From NCBI GenBank assembly GCA_042408875.1, contig JBHOQS010000022.1:1-64000 (forward strand): a DNA stretch of 64,000 bases. Direction: 5' to 3'. Positions 35,000 to 44,263 of this stretch are shown here, piece after piece. This DNA comes from JBHOQS01 sp042408875. Lineage in GTDB: Bacteria > Chloroflexota > UBA11872 > JBHOQS01. Position 1 is the first letter of the stretch. Each line of letters opens with the position of its first letter. The notes under the pieces were generated by a model. That model was given only the letters and a program-made list of their open reading frames with translations, did no database searches and had not been told where the DNA came from. The translations under genes and the position numbers were made by a program.

Positions 35000-36280
35000 A
35001 TGGATAACCCTCTGTTCATCCAGCTCTGTCTAGTGCTGCTCGCGTTCATCGTCCTGTTCCGCGTCACGCAGCTTTACGAGGCGCTCGCCATCATGGCCGG
35101 TGCCTGGGTAGTGGCGCAGGCGTGGGGCCGGCTGGTGGCGCGCGGCTTCCGCTACCGCCGGGTGCACGAGCAGCGCGCCTTCTGGGGCGAAGAGATCCCT
35201 ATCCGCCTTGAGCTGACCAACCGCAGCCTGCTGCCGGCGCCGTGGGTCCGGCTCGATGAAGAGCTTCCCCCGGAACTGGCCGCGACGCCGACCTACCGCC
35301 GCATCATCACGCTGAGCCCGCGTGGCCGCCAGGAGCTCTGCTACACCCTGCATGGCACGCGACGGGGCTACTATCGCATCGGTCCCCTGTACGTAGACTT
35401 GGGCGATGTACTGGGTGTGATGCGCCGCCAGCTCCGCGGCCCGGCGACATACGTCACGGTGTACCCACGCATTGTCCCCTTGCAGCGCCTGGGCCTCCCT
35501 TCGACCACGCCGCTAGGAGACGTGCGGGCCCGGCAGCCCCTCTATGAAGACCCGGCGCGGGTGGCCGGCATGCGTGACTACCTGCGCGGCGACAGCGTGC
35601 GGCGGATCAACTGGAAGGCTTCGGCGGCAGCGGGCAGGCTGCAGGTCCGCCTCTACGAGCCAGCCATCAGCGTAGAAAGCGTGATCTTCCTGGACATGAG
35701 CTTCGACGGCTACACGCTGGCTTACCGAGACGACGCCATGGAGTTCGCCGTCGTAGTGGCGGCCTCGCTGGCATACCACATCGCCGGCCTGCGCCAGGCT
35801 GTAGGGCTGGTCACGAATGGCCGGGATACCGCCCTGGAGCTCTCTCGCGCTCGTCCGGCCAGCACCTATCCGCTGCTGCGGCCGGAACCGGACGGCAGCC
35901 CGCCAGAGCCGGCCGTGCCGGAGCAGAGTGGGCTGCTGGTGCTGCCGCCGGGCAAGGGGCGCGAGCGTCTCATGCAGGTGCTGGAGCTCCTGGCACGGGT
36001 CCAGGGACAGCCAGCGCTGCCGATCGCCGCGGCGCTGCCTGCGCAGGCGGCGCGACTGCCCTGGGGAGCGCTGCTTATCGTGATCACAGGCGAGCCCACG
36101 CGGGCGCTCGTCGATGCCCTGTACGGCGAGCGGCGGCGTGGCTTCCGCACCTGGCTGATCGCCACTCAGGGAGCCGCCGGCGCCGAGGCGCTGGCCATGG
36201 CGCAGGCGCTAGGCATCCGCGCCGATGTTGTCCGCAACGACCGTGCGCTGCCGCGCCTGGAGCGGCGCGCCGGCGCTTAG
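35000..36280 (+). CDS. DUF58 domain protein
   Basis: A 426-residue protein. Two transmembrane helices lie near the N terminus (FIQLCLVLLAFIVLF and YEALAIMAGAWVVAQAW). The DUF58 signature is near residues 200-220: RDYLRGDSVRRINWKASA. DUF58 proteins often work with MoxR ATPases and von Willebrand factor A-domain proteins, but none is adjacent here. It starts at the ATG at 35000 behind GGAGG, divergent from dnaA. Confidence 0.9.
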   Translation: MDNPLFIQLCLVLLAFIVLFRVTQLYEALAIMAGAWVVAQAWGRLVARGFRYRRVHEQRAFWGEEIPIRLELTNRSLLPAPWVRLDEELPPELAATPTYRRIITLSPRGRQELCYTLHGTRRGYYRIGPLYVDLGDVLGVMRRQLRGPATYVTVYPRIVPLQRLGLPSTTPLGDVRARQPLYEDPARVAGMRDYLRGDSVRRINWKASAAAGRLQVRLYEPAISVESVIFLDMSFDGYTLAYRDDAMEFAVVVAASLAYHIAGLRQAVGLVTNGRDTALELSRARPASTYPLLRPEPDGSPPEPAVPEQSGLLVLPPGKGRERLMQVLELLARVQGQPALPIAAALPAQAARLPWGALLIVITGEPTRALVDALYGERRRGFRTWLIATQGAAGAEALAMAQALGIRADVVRNDRALPRLERRAGA

Positions 36281-36870
36281 GGCTCTGCCTGTGGTGCCGG
36301 CCCGGACGCCGGGCGATCTACCGCATCTGTAGATGCCTCGCCAGCATCCTCTGGCTTCGGTATCTCCGGATCGGTCAGGAAGAGCAGCGCCTCGGGCAGG
36401 TGGAACGTGGCAAAGGAGTAGTTCGCCATGGCCAGCCAGTGCTCGTACGCTTCCTCGCTGGAGCCCTGCCACGTCAGCACGATCATCCAGGTATCCGCGT
36501 AGATGATCCAGGTCTTCCGCTTGCGGACGGCGCTGCCGTCGCGGAAGGTGAACACGCGCTCCAGCCGGATCAGGTTCCCCAGCACGAGCTCAGACGAAGC
36601 GTGGATGGTGCAGTCGGCGAACTGCGCCAGCCCCTCGCCTGCACCCAGCACCAGGTCGTACAGATCGCTGGCCTTGACCGAATGCTCCAGCGGCACGACC
36701 CACGCGGCGAACCACGTGTGCGGGTCCTCAGGCGTAGGGGCGAAGAGAATGCCGTCCCGGTCCTCCAGTTTGGCCTGGCGCCAGTTCGTAGGATACCGGA
36801 TGCTAAAGCGGCCCAGGGGATCGCGATAGGTGGTCACACCGACGAACTGGGCCGGCGGCCGCTCTGCCAT
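36277..36870 (-). CDS. PsbP/Mog1-like fold protein of unknown function
   Basis: A 197-residue soluble protein. FSIRYPTNWRQAKLEDRDGILFAP is the start typical of PsbP-like or DUF1795 proteins, followed by an alternating strand/helix pattern. The last 35 residues are Pro/Ala/Asp-rich and probably unstructured. It has no signal peptide. RBS AAGGAG supports the start. It overlaps the convergent DUF58 gene by four bases. Confidence 0.65.
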   Translation of the reverse strand: MAERPPAQFVGVTTYRDPLGRFSIRYPTNWRQAKLEDRDGILFAPTPEDPHTWFAAWVVPLEHSVKASDLYDLVLGAGEGLAQFADCTIHASSELVLGNLIRLERVFTFRDGSAVRKRKTWIIYADTWMIVLTWQGSSEEAYEHWLAMANYSFATFHLPEALLFLTDPEIPKPEDAGEASTDAVDRPASGPAPQAEP

Positions 36871-36939
36871 GGCGTCGTCGCTCCTTCGCTCTTTGGTTTT
36901 ACCTGCTTGCCTACCCTTCCCTGCCTGCTCAGGCCTGCG

Positions 36940-37821
36940 TCACGAGCGCGCTGCCGCGTGCTGGCGAAAGTATTCGTGGGCGCCGGCAATGGTAGCTGGC
37001 ACGATCTCGTACCAGTCGCGCAGCTCTGCGAGATAACTGATCAGCGCCTCGAGCGTGGCCGCGGGCTGCTCCCGATCGCTGTAGTAGTCAAAGCGATTGC
37101 ATGTGTAGAAGCAGAGCGTGCGAAAGCGTATCCCGTTGTCTTCCATGCGCTGCAACTGCGCCTCGATGAGCGGCCGGTGCCACTCCTCAACTGTGCCGTT
37201 CTCGATGGCCAGGTCCGGTGCCAGCCCGCCGCGCTCCTGTTGCGCATCGGTGGTAACCGGAATCTCCAGAAAGGGCACGTCTCCGGCGCGCAGCCGGCTG
37301 TGCGGGTCAACATAGTGCGGCTGTATCTCGGCACCGGTCCATACCGCCGCATGTTTGCTCACCCGGCGTCCTGGATTGGACACCGAGCCTTGCCGGAAGC
37401 CCAGCTCATAGAGCACCGGAAACGTCTCGTCGCTGGCCGAGAACATAGCCGAGCGGACCGACTGCGGCCGCATGCCTAGGGCGTCCTGGAGCCGCTGCAA
37501 TGCCAGCCCAACCACGACGTGCTGCCGCTCCCGGTCATACTGGCCCAGATACTGCTTGAAGCGGGGATCCAGAGTCTGCGGGTGCACGTACAGCCCGAGT
37601 TCGACACCGCGCGCACGCAGCTCTTCAGTGAAGGGCTCGTGCTGTGCGGCGCACTCCGGGGTAAGGAACAGGGTGACCGCATAGCCGGCGAGCTGCAGGC
37701 GGGTACAGAACCCCTCGATGGCCCGCGCGCTCAGCTCCCAGCTCGGCGGGCCGGCCGGCTCAACGCGATTGCCGGCCGGCAGGCAGTCCATGGTGAAGAT
37801 CACATACAGCGGTGGCTTCAT
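36940..37821 (-). CDS. Polysaccharide-deacetylase-like protein
   Basis: A 293-residue protein. IFTMDCLPAG at the N terminus, FCTRLQLAGYAVTLFLTPECA and ELGLYVHPQTLDPRFK resemble a NodB-type barrel. The metal-binding His-x-x-x-His motif is not complete (HPQTLDP keeps only one His), so activity is uncertain. It may be a variant deacetylase or a non-catalytic relative. There is no secretion signal. Confidence 0.6.
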   Translation of the reverse strand: MKPPLYVIFTMDCLPAGNRVEPAGPPSWELSARAIEGFCTRLQLAGYAVTLFLTPECAAQHEPFTEELRARGVELGLYVHPQTLDPRFKQYLGQYDRERQHVVVGLALQRLQDALGMRPQSVRSAMFSASDETFPVLYELGFRQGSVSNPGRRVSKHAAVWTGAEIQPHYVDPHSRLRAGDVPFLEIPVTTDAQQERGGLAPDLAIENGTVEEWHRPLIEAQLQRMEDNGIRFRTLCFYTCNRFDYYSDREQPAATLEALISYLAELRDWYEIVPATIAGAHEYFRQHAAARS

Positions 37822-38210
37822 GGAGTTTTTTCTCTGGTACAGCTCGCTACGCCGGGCAGGAGAAGCTCATATCGGGAAGCACGAACCCCAGAAGCCCCGC
37901 CTGCGGTCGAGCGTATGGTTGGCCATAGGCAACAGATCCTGCCGGAGAGCATAGCAATGACCGGGCCAGCCAGGGCCAAGGGAAGGAAAGTATAGCCAGT
38001 CAAGTCAATCAAGTATAGTACAAAACCACAGGCGTCGAGGCCTGGCGCGGCAGCATGGCGGCCTGGTTCCCGAAGAGGCAGTCTATTTCTCGGGATAGCG
38101 TGTCCAGCGGCGCACAGCTGCCACGCGTATGTTCTGCTAGACTCTACGAGGATGGCCCTGGGACCGCATTGGGCAGCGAGGCTGCTGTGGGACCCCTACC
38201 GGAGGGAATG
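37822..38210. other. Intergenic region with possible extended -10 element
   Basis: There is no convincing gene. TGCTAGACT at 38135-38143 is a possible extended -10 for the gene at 38211. AAGTATAG occurs at 37988 and 38011. Otherwise I see nothing. Confidence 0.6.
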
Positions 38211-38459
38211 ATGGCAACGATTGTGTGTGCCCGCTGTGGGGCAATGGCTGAGATGATGGAGCGTCCGCCGCTCACGGGCAAGCTTGGGCAGCTAGTGCAA
38301 CAGCAAACCTGTCCCGATTGCTGGCGGGAGTGGAAGCAATACTCCGTGAACCTGATCAATCACTATGGCCTGATGCCGATGGTGCCTGAGCACCGCCAGC
38401 AGATCTTCGCCATGATGCGGGAGTTCCTCCAGCTCCAAGAGAGCGAGGCGCCAGCGTAA
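38211..38459 (+). CDS. YggX-like protein with N-terminal zinc-ribbon cysteines
   Basis: An 82-residue protein. The C-terminal half, WREWKQYSVNLINHYGLMPM followed by PEHRQQIFAMMREFL, matches the YggX (Fe-S oxidative damage protection) family. The N-terminal half has C6, C9, C34 and C37 (CARC and CPDC), which E. coli YggX lacks and which probably bind zinc or iron. The start is the ATG at 38211 behind GGAGGGA. It stands alone. Confidence 0.75.
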   Translation: MATIVCARCGAMAEMMERPPLTGKLGQLVQQQTCPDCWREWKQYSVNLINHYGLMPMVPEHRQQIFAMMREFLQLQESEAPA

Positions 38460-38567
38460 CGAGTAGCATGCGGTTCAGGAGCGCCTGTACGGCAGAGCTG
38501 CCAGCGAGACCTGCCCGCGCGCTTCGCATTCGGGATCGTTGTGCATAGGATCGCTGCGCGGGAGAAA

Positions 38568-38593
38568 GCGGAGTGCCCGGCCGGGCACTCCGC
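38568..38593. terminator. 26-base perfect palindrome between convergent genes
   Basis: GCGGAGTGCCCGG is followed at once by its reverse complement. As RNA it can fold an 11-bp stem with a 4-base loop. It lies between the 3' ends of the YggX-like gene and the sugar-binding lipoprotein gene, so it may terminate both; there is no T-tract. CTTGACAGT is also duplicated at 38644 and 38656, overlapping the lipoprotein stop region. Confidence 0.55.
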
Positions 38594-38652
38594 CGTGCGC
38601 AAGACGTGCTCACCTGACTGTCGACTTATTGCTTGTTTACACACTTGACAGT

Positions 38653-40038
38653 TTACTTGACAGTCTTCTTGAGGATCTGGTCCACGAGCGGCGTGAACTC
38701 CTCGATGGCCTGTTTGGCCGACTTGGTCCCGCGCAGCACCTCGTTGCGCACCCGCGTGTCGATCTCATTTGCCATCTCGCTGTAGAAGGGATGGATCGGC
38801 AGCACGCGGGCGAACGGCACCTCGTCGAAGAAGATACGGTTGTTGACCGGCGGGGTCTTGCGCATGAACACATCCGACTGGGCCACGGACCTGCGCGAGG
38901 GTTGCAGCACGCCCAGATCGGTGAGGAAGGTCATGCCTTCCTTGCCCATAGCGAACTTGAGAAGCTCCCAGGTCTCCTCGCGGTACTTGCTGCCGGCGGC
39001 CACAGCGAAGATCGACCCGGTCAGCAGCTGGGCGCGCTGCTTTGTCGTAGGGCTCACCGGCATGGGCATGACGTCCCACTCGAAGTCGCGCACCTGGCGC
39101 AGCAGCGGTACATTCCAGCGGCCGTTATTGTACGTGGCGACCTTGCCCATGGCGAACGCGGCCACTTTGCTGTTTGCGTTCATGGCCTTCAAGTCGTCGG
39201 CGGTGGGCGCCACGCGTAGCCTGGCCTGGAAGTCTGCCCAGAACTGCAGCGCCTCCACTACCTGCGGCTGGGTCATGGTCGAGCGCGTCGGCTTGTACGG
39301 GTCATCCACCGCCTCGCCGCCGTTCGACCACGCCCAGATCATCCACATCCCCCACCAGTCTTCCTGCACGTAGCCCCATTGGGTGACCGTATCACCCTCG
39401 CGCTTGGTCACCTGGCGCGTCATCTGCAAGAACTCGTTCCAGTCCCAGGGCCTGTCGGGCGGCGGCGCCTTGATGCCCTCTTTGTCGAAGAGGGTCTTGT
39501 TATAGTACATGGCGCGCACGGCGATCTCTTTGGGCAGGCCGTAGAGATCGCCCTGGCCGTAGCCCTTGCCGTCGTAGCGGTAAGGCTTGAGGATCTCTGG
39601 GAAGAAATCATCGATGTCGAACTTGTCGCGGCGAATCAGTGCGTCTAGCCCGAGGAAGACGCCCTGCTCGATCCAGCTTGCCGCGTCGTTAATCGTGCTG
39701 AACATCAGGTCGTCAGGGCGCCCACCGGCCACGCGAGCGAGCTGCTCCGAGCGGCCAGATGGCGCCTGCTCGACAGTGATGTTGGGATATCGCTCGGAGA
39801 ACTTCGCGGCGGCTGCTTTATAGGTATCCTCCTCGGCAGAGCCGCCGCCGCCCGGCATGGCCCAGGTCAGCGTGATGCGCTCTTTGGTAAGCTGCCGGGG
39901 CTGCTCAGCCCCAGGGGAAGCGCCGGAACCACCGCGACCCGCGCATGCCTGCGCCAGCGTAGCTGCGGCAACCAGGACACTGCTCCGGATCAGGCTGGAG
40001 CGAGTGAGCGCCGGATGGATGCGCGATGCAGGCATCAT
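38653..40038 (-). CDS. ABC transporter sugar-binding lipoprotein (family 1)
   Basis: A 461-residue extracellular solute-binding protein. A signal peptide with a lipobox-like LAQAC lies near residue 32. The family shape is clear: ITLTWAMPGGG, NITVEQAPSG, then GDLYGLPKEIAVRAMYYNKT and later EETWELLKFAMGKEG. It should bind a carbohydrate and deliver it to a permease, but no permease or ATPase is adjacent. ATG at 40038 (or 40035) follows AAGGAGG at 40044-40050. Confidence 0.88.
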   Translation of the reverse strand: MMPASRIHPALTRSSLIRSSVLVAAATLAQACAGRGGSGASPGAEQPRQLTKERITLTWAMPGGGGSAEEDTYKAAAAKFSERYPNITVEQAPSGRSEQLARVAGGRPDDLMFSTINDAASWIEQGVFLGLDALIRRDKFDIDDFFPEILKPYRYDGKGYGQGDLYGLPKEIAVRAMYYNKTLFDKEGIKAPPPDRPWDWNEFLQMTRQVTKREGDTVTQWGYVQEDWWGMWMIWAWSNGGEAVDDPYKPTRSTMTQPQVVEALQFWADFQARLRVAPTADDLKAMNANSKVAAFAMGKVATYNNGRWNVPLLRQVRDFEWDVMPMPVSPTTKQRAQLLTGSIFAVAAGSKYREETWELLKFAMGKEGMTFLTDLGVLQPSRRSVAQSDVFMRKTPPVNNRIFFDEVPFARVLPIHPFYSEMANEIDTRVRNEVLRGTKSAKQAIEEFTPLVDQILKKTVK

Positions 40039-40744
40039 GTGCCCCTCCTTCGATTTACCACCGAGTTGCACCTAACCCCACTCAGCTATAGCAATATTTT
40101 TATTTTTTATATTCTTATTTATTTTTTATATTCTTATATTTAAGACCTGAAGGCTGCGACCCAGCGACCCTTTCTGAGGACGCGGGCCCTGTTCAGTGGC
40201 CAGCAGACCACCGCCTGCCCCCGACGAGTCCAAGTATACGCACCCCCTTAAGCGCATCTTTAAGACAGGTCAAAGGCTGCCTAAATGCTGGCGAAGCTGG
40301 GCCAGCGCGGGATAACCGGCGTAGCGCCATCCTGTCGGATCCCTGCGCACGAGGTTACAGGTGTGTAATTCGGGCGCCGAGCGGCAGGGCACCGGATCCA
40401 GCCCGTAGGGTGCACCGCCCGTATCTCACCTAGTGTAGCAGAATACCAGCGCCGTTCGGTATCCTGGCGTTGTCCTGGTATGATAGAGACCACCAGCGTA
40501 TTGCCAGTGAAGTGCGCAGACCGCCCGGTGAGGGCAAGCCGCACGCGCGCTCTGGAAGCGATTCGCTGCCTGCGGGCACACGCCCTCCGCGCGGACGTTA
40601 CTGTCTGGGACGTTACCGCCTGGGATCTCGGCTATCGCACGCAGCACTCGTCCCATGATGCGCCGGACGCGGGCGACCCTCCTGGTACGTGATCTTTCGT
40701 GTTACGTGAGTATTACGTGATCTTGATTCTGGAAAGGGCAGCGC
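40039..40744. other. 706-base intergenic region with AT-rich repeats
   Basis: No supported gene. TATTTTTTATATTCTTAT occurs twice with a 19-base period (40101-40118 and 40120-40137), about 65 bases upstream of the lipoprotein start on the minus strand. On the + strand TGGTATGAT (40476-40484) is a possible extended -10 for prs. Close to prs, TACGTGATCTT occurs at 40686 and 40714, with TACGTGA between them at 40703. Confidence 0.7.
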
Positions 40745-41692
40745 GTGAAGCACGATTTGAAAGTCTTCGCTGGTAGCGCCAGTCGTGAGCTTGCTGAAGC
40801 GATCTGCCAGCATCTAAGCGTCGATCTCGGTGAGATTGAGACCCGCAAGTTTTACAACGACAACACCTTCGTGCGCATCGGCGAAAACGTCCGCGAGTCG
40901 GATGTCTTCGTAGTGCAGACCTCCTGTCCGCCGGTCAACGACCACCTGATGGAGCTACTGATGATCGTGAATGCGCTAAAGGGTGCCTCGGCCCGGCGCG
41001 TCACGGCGGTGCTCCCGCACTTCCCCTACCAGCAGTCGGACAAGAAAGACCAGCCGCGCATCTGCATCACGGCCAAGCTGGTGGCCGACATGCTTACCAC
41101 GGCCGGCGCCGACCGCGTGCTCACTGTGGACCTCCACGCTGCCCAGATCCAGGGCTTCTTCGACTTCAACTGCCCCGTAGATCATCTGACTGCGGTGCCG
41201 ATCCTGTGCGAGTACTTCACCCAGCAGCATATCCCGGACCTGGTCGCAGTGGCCACCGACGTCGGCCGCGCCAACCTCGTGCGCCAGTACGCCCGCCGCC
41301 TGAATGCGTCGCTGGCGATCATCGACAAGCAGCGTCTCAACGAGGTCAAGGTCAAGGCCCTGCACGTGATCGGCGAGGTCGAAGGCAAGAACGCCATCGT
41401 CTTTGACGATCTGATCGGCACTGGCGGCTCCATGATCGAAGCGGCGCGCATCCTCAAGGAGCACGGCGTGAAGGAGGTCTACGCCGGGGCTGTGCACGGC
41501 GTGCTGGCCGGCGATGCCGTGGCGCGGCTGGAGCAGTCGATCTTCCGCCAGATCGTGGTCACGGATACCATTCCGGTGTGCCATAAGCTTGGACCGGGCA
41601 CGAAGTTCCGCGTGCTCTCCGTGGCCGGCCTGCTGGCCAAGGCAATCCGGCGCATCCACGAGGGCGAATCAGTGAGCGCGCTGTTTGTGTAG
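40745..41692 (+). CDS. prs: Ribose-phosphate pyrophosphokinase with variant active site
   Basis: A 315-residue enzyme making PRPP from ribose-5-phosphate and ATP. LTVDLHAAQIQGFFD and the PRPP loop VFDDLIGTGGS are clear. The ATP-loop, RQDRK-like in most class I enzymes, reads QQSDKKD here (about residues 95-101), and the loop has DDLIGTGG where DDMIDTGG is usual. VSPDIGG is replaced by VATDVGR. The enzyme is probably active but divergent. It starts with GTG. Confidence 0.9.
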   Translation: MKHDLKVFAGSASRELAEAICQHLSVDLGEIETRKFYNDNTFVRIGENVRESDVFVVQTSCPPVNDHLMELLMIVNALKGASARRVTAVLPHFPYQQSDKKDQPRICITAKLVADMLTTAGADRVLTVDLHAAQIQGFFDFNCPVDHLTAVPILCEYFTQQHIPDLVAVATDVGRANLVRQYARRLNASLAIIDKQRLNEVKVKALHVIGEVEGKNAIVFDDLIGTGGSMIEAARILKEHGVKEVYAGAVHGVLAGDAVARLEQSIFRQIVVTDTIPVCHKLGPGTKFRVLSVAGLLAKAIRRIHEGESVSALFV

Positions 41693-41814
41693 TTTGCTTA
41701 GCAAGTCTTCAAAAGTAATCAGCCTCTATAGAGGATCTATTTTTATACTATACTGATACTAATTAGAAAGCCTCTGCGGTCTTTGCCAAGGAAATAAGCG
41801 AAAGGAGGCAAGCT

Positions 41815-43185
41815 ATGGGACGAGTGCAGGCACCCGGCGATATCTCGCTCTCGCGCCGTGCCTATTTGAAGTATGCACCGCTTCACGCGGCGACTGTTGC
41901 ATCACTTGCAAGCTCTTGCCGTCCGGCGGGCCAGAGTCCGGCGACTGGTCCAAGTGAAAAGAAAGCAGTTACAGAGTTGCGTATCTGGTTTCACTGGAGC
42001 GGTCTGCGCTTTCAGAAGATACAAGAACTTATGGACGAGTACAACGCCACCCAGGGCCAGCAGGATAAAAACGTCGTGAAGATAGAAACAGTGCCGGACG
42101 TGCAGATGTTGGAGAAGATGACGGTAGCAGTGGCAGCTGGCGATCCACCTGACGTCTGGCATGCGAACGCGTCGCCAAAGGTGGCCACTGCCGGTGGGTT
42201 GATTGTCGAGCTGCCGCGGGAAGAGCAGCAGTATGTTAGGAGAAACTATGTGCCAGGTGCGGTTGATCTAGTCACGCTTGACGGCAAGATCTGGGGGTAT
42301 CCTACGGAGTTTCAAGCGCGAGCACATCTCTACCGTAAGAGCCATTATCGCGATGCCGGGATTGCACAGCCACCGGCTAGTCTCGAGGATGTGCTAGAGC
42401 ATGCGATCAAACTTACCCGCAGGAGTGGGGGCACATATGAGCGCTTTGGCTTCCTGCTCCTTGATGGGATGCAGCTCGCTTTCCAGGTGATCGACTTGAT
42501 CGGACGCTTCGGTGGCCAGATGTATCATTTCAGCGGTGATACACCGGTTAAGATCGATGTAATTTCTGACCAAGCCATGGAGGCTGTAGGATGGTGGAGG
42601 CAACTAGTCGAAAGGGGAGTAACTCAAGTAGGAGTCATGGAGCATACAGAAGGAATGCGTCGTGGAATGGCTGCAGCCACTGAATGCTGGATCTGGTATA
42701 TTATTGGCAATACCCGTGATCGTGGTCTTAACGATCTCTACGAAGACTTCGGCGGAGTCGTCTTGCCACCAAAGCGTGGTCTCAAACCAGTTGTCTACGC
42801 AGGTGGCTGGATGCTAGCAGCTCCGAAGGGCGCGAAGCACCCTGAAGAGCGCTGGAGACTGATGCGCTGGATGATGTACAAGCCAGAGATGCGTTTCTCG
42901 CGTTTTCTCGTAGAGTTCGTTGGCTCGATGCCTGCCCCCACGGATTATCCCAATCCGATGCAGATCCCTGGCTGGACGGACGATCTTCGTCGCGTCTTTG
43001 GCATTGAGACACCAAAAATCGCTCAGATGGCGCCGACGCGTAAGCTCCTTGGCGTCGCCGAGATGTACCCCTTAATCGGAGAGACTCTACAAGGGATTAT
43101 CACAGGAAATATAGCGGTGCGATCTGGGCTTCAGCAGCTAAATGATAGATTAAATGAGATCTTAAAGCGTTATCATTCATCATAG
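41815..43185 (+). CDS. ABC transporter sugar-binding lipoprotein (family 1)
   Basis: A 456-residue solute-binding protein. The N terminus has a twin-arginine-like SRRAYLKY and a lipobox LASSC near residue 35. LRIWFHWSG, KIETVPDVQMLEKMTVAVAAG and the hinge residues fit the family. Codon use is noticeably less GC-rich than its neighbours, suggesting a different history. AAAGGAGG precedes the ATG. Repeated TATACT hexamers at 41744-41760 are potential promoter elements. Confidence 0.85.
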   Translation: MGRVQAPGDISLSRRAYLKYAPLHAATVASLASSCRPAGQSPATGPSEKKAVTELRIWFHWSGLRFQKIQELMDEYNATQGQQDKNVVKIETVPDVQMLEKMTVAVAAGDPPDVWHANASPKVATAGGLIVELPREEQQYVRRNYVPGAVDLVTLDGKIWGYPTEFQARAHLYRKSHYRDAGIAQPPASLEDVLEHAIKLTRRSGGTYERFGFLLLDGMQLAFQVIDLIGRFGGQMYHFSGDTPVKIDVISDQAMEAVGWWRQLVERGVTQVGVMEHTEGMRRGMAAATECWIWYIIGNTRDRGLNDLYEDFGGVVLPPKRGLKPVVYAGGWMLAAPKGAKHPEERWRLMRWMMYKPEMRFSRFLVEFVGSMPAPTDYPNPMQIPGWTDDLRRVFGIETPKIAQMAPTRKLLGVAEMYPLIGETLQGIITGNIAVRSGLQQLNDRLNEILKRYHSS

Positions 43186-43203
43186 CACCAGTACCATTGG
43201 TGC
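43185..43203 (+). terminator. Short hairpin after the lipoprotein gene
   Basis: GCACCA pairs with TGGTGC around a 7-base loop, beginning at the last base of the stop codon. It is a weak candidate with no T-tract. Confidence 0.3.
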
Positions 43204-43243
43204 CTATAGTAATGGGTAGTATCTTGTGGTATAGAATACACGT

Positions 43244-44156
43244 TTATCCCTTCAGTCTACTCAGCACCACGCCCTGCACAAAGTAGCGCTGGAATAGCAG
43301 GAAGACGATGAACACCGGCAGCATGGCCGCCGCGCTGGTGGCCATAAGCTCGTTCCAGATCGTAAGGTACTGGCTGGAGAACCAGGCTAAGCCAAGCGGC
43401 ACAGTATAGAGATCCTTGCGACTAATGACCGTCAATGGATAAACTGGATAAACGTAGTCGTCCCAGCTTGCCAGAAATGTCAGGATAGCCAACGCCGAGA
43501 GTGCCGGTGTCGTCAGCGGCAGGATAATGCGGACAAAGATACCAGGCTCGCTAGCGCCGTCGATGCGCGCGGCGTCGATCAGCTCAGAAGGGATCCCCAT
43601 GATGAACTGGCGCATCAAGAAGATACCGAACGGGCTGACCAGACCGGGCACGATCAAGGCATAGTACGTGTTCAGCCAGCCCAGGCTGCGCACCACAACG
43701 AACAGGGGGATCAGCACGACGAAGAAGGGGATCATCAACGTCGAGAGGACTTCCATGAACAGTGTATCTCGGCCGCGGTATGTATACTTCGCGAAGCTGT
43801 AGCCAGCCAGCGAGCAGAGGAGCAGATGCCCGGCGGTACGCGCCACGGCAACGATAGTGCTGTTCAGAAAGTACCGCCCCAGATCGATCCGCCGGAAGGC
43901 AGCCTGCAGGTTCTCAAACAGCAAGAACTGGCTGGGGATCAGCCGAAGCTCCGGTGCCTCCGTTTCCCAGATGGGCTTCGAGGCGGTGGAGAGCATCCAC
44001 AACTAAGGGCATCACCATGACTACTGAGCCGGCGAGCAGGACAGCATAGAATGCGATCCAGCCAATGCCGCGCACAAGCCCGCGGCGCGCCCGCGCGATA
44101 GTCCGCGGTGCAACGTAGGCTCTGGCGACTGCCTCTGTACTGAGAAGCTGGCTCAT
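43244..44156 (-). pseudogene. MalG-type sugar ABC permease, frameshifted
   Basis: The gene would encode about 303 residues of a MalG-family inner-membrane permease. The N-terminal part, with IAFYAVLLAGSVVMVMPLV, is in one frame. The rest, from WMLSTASKPIWETEAPEL to the end, is in another. A single extra base in GTTGTGG near 44002 accounts for the shift. The permease signature EAARIDGAS-like ELIDAARIDGASEPGIF is intact. It is either a pseudogene or a sequencing error. Confidence 0.85.
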
Positions 44157-44203
44157 GCTCCACCCCATCTAGCGACTGGGTAGCACCACGGCTCCTAGGG
44201 AGC

Positions 44204-44263
44204 CTACTCTGCAACATCACTCCGTACAAGCCGAAACTGCACCAGCGTCAAGAACCCCAGGAC
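44204..44263 (-). pseudogene. C-terminal remnant of a MalF-type permease
   Basis: The minus strand encodes VLGFLTLVQFRLVRSDVAE and a stop, which looks like the last 19 residues of a MalF-family permease. An in-frame stop lies directly upstream. It precedes the MalG-like gene in the expected operon order. The identification rests on a short match, but position and direction agree with it. Confidence 0.5.

Noticed and set aside
41723..41745. CCTCTATAGAGG followed by a T-run after prs, like an intrinsic terminator.
   Set aside because: With a minimal loop the stem is only four base pairs, and the T-run is interrupted.
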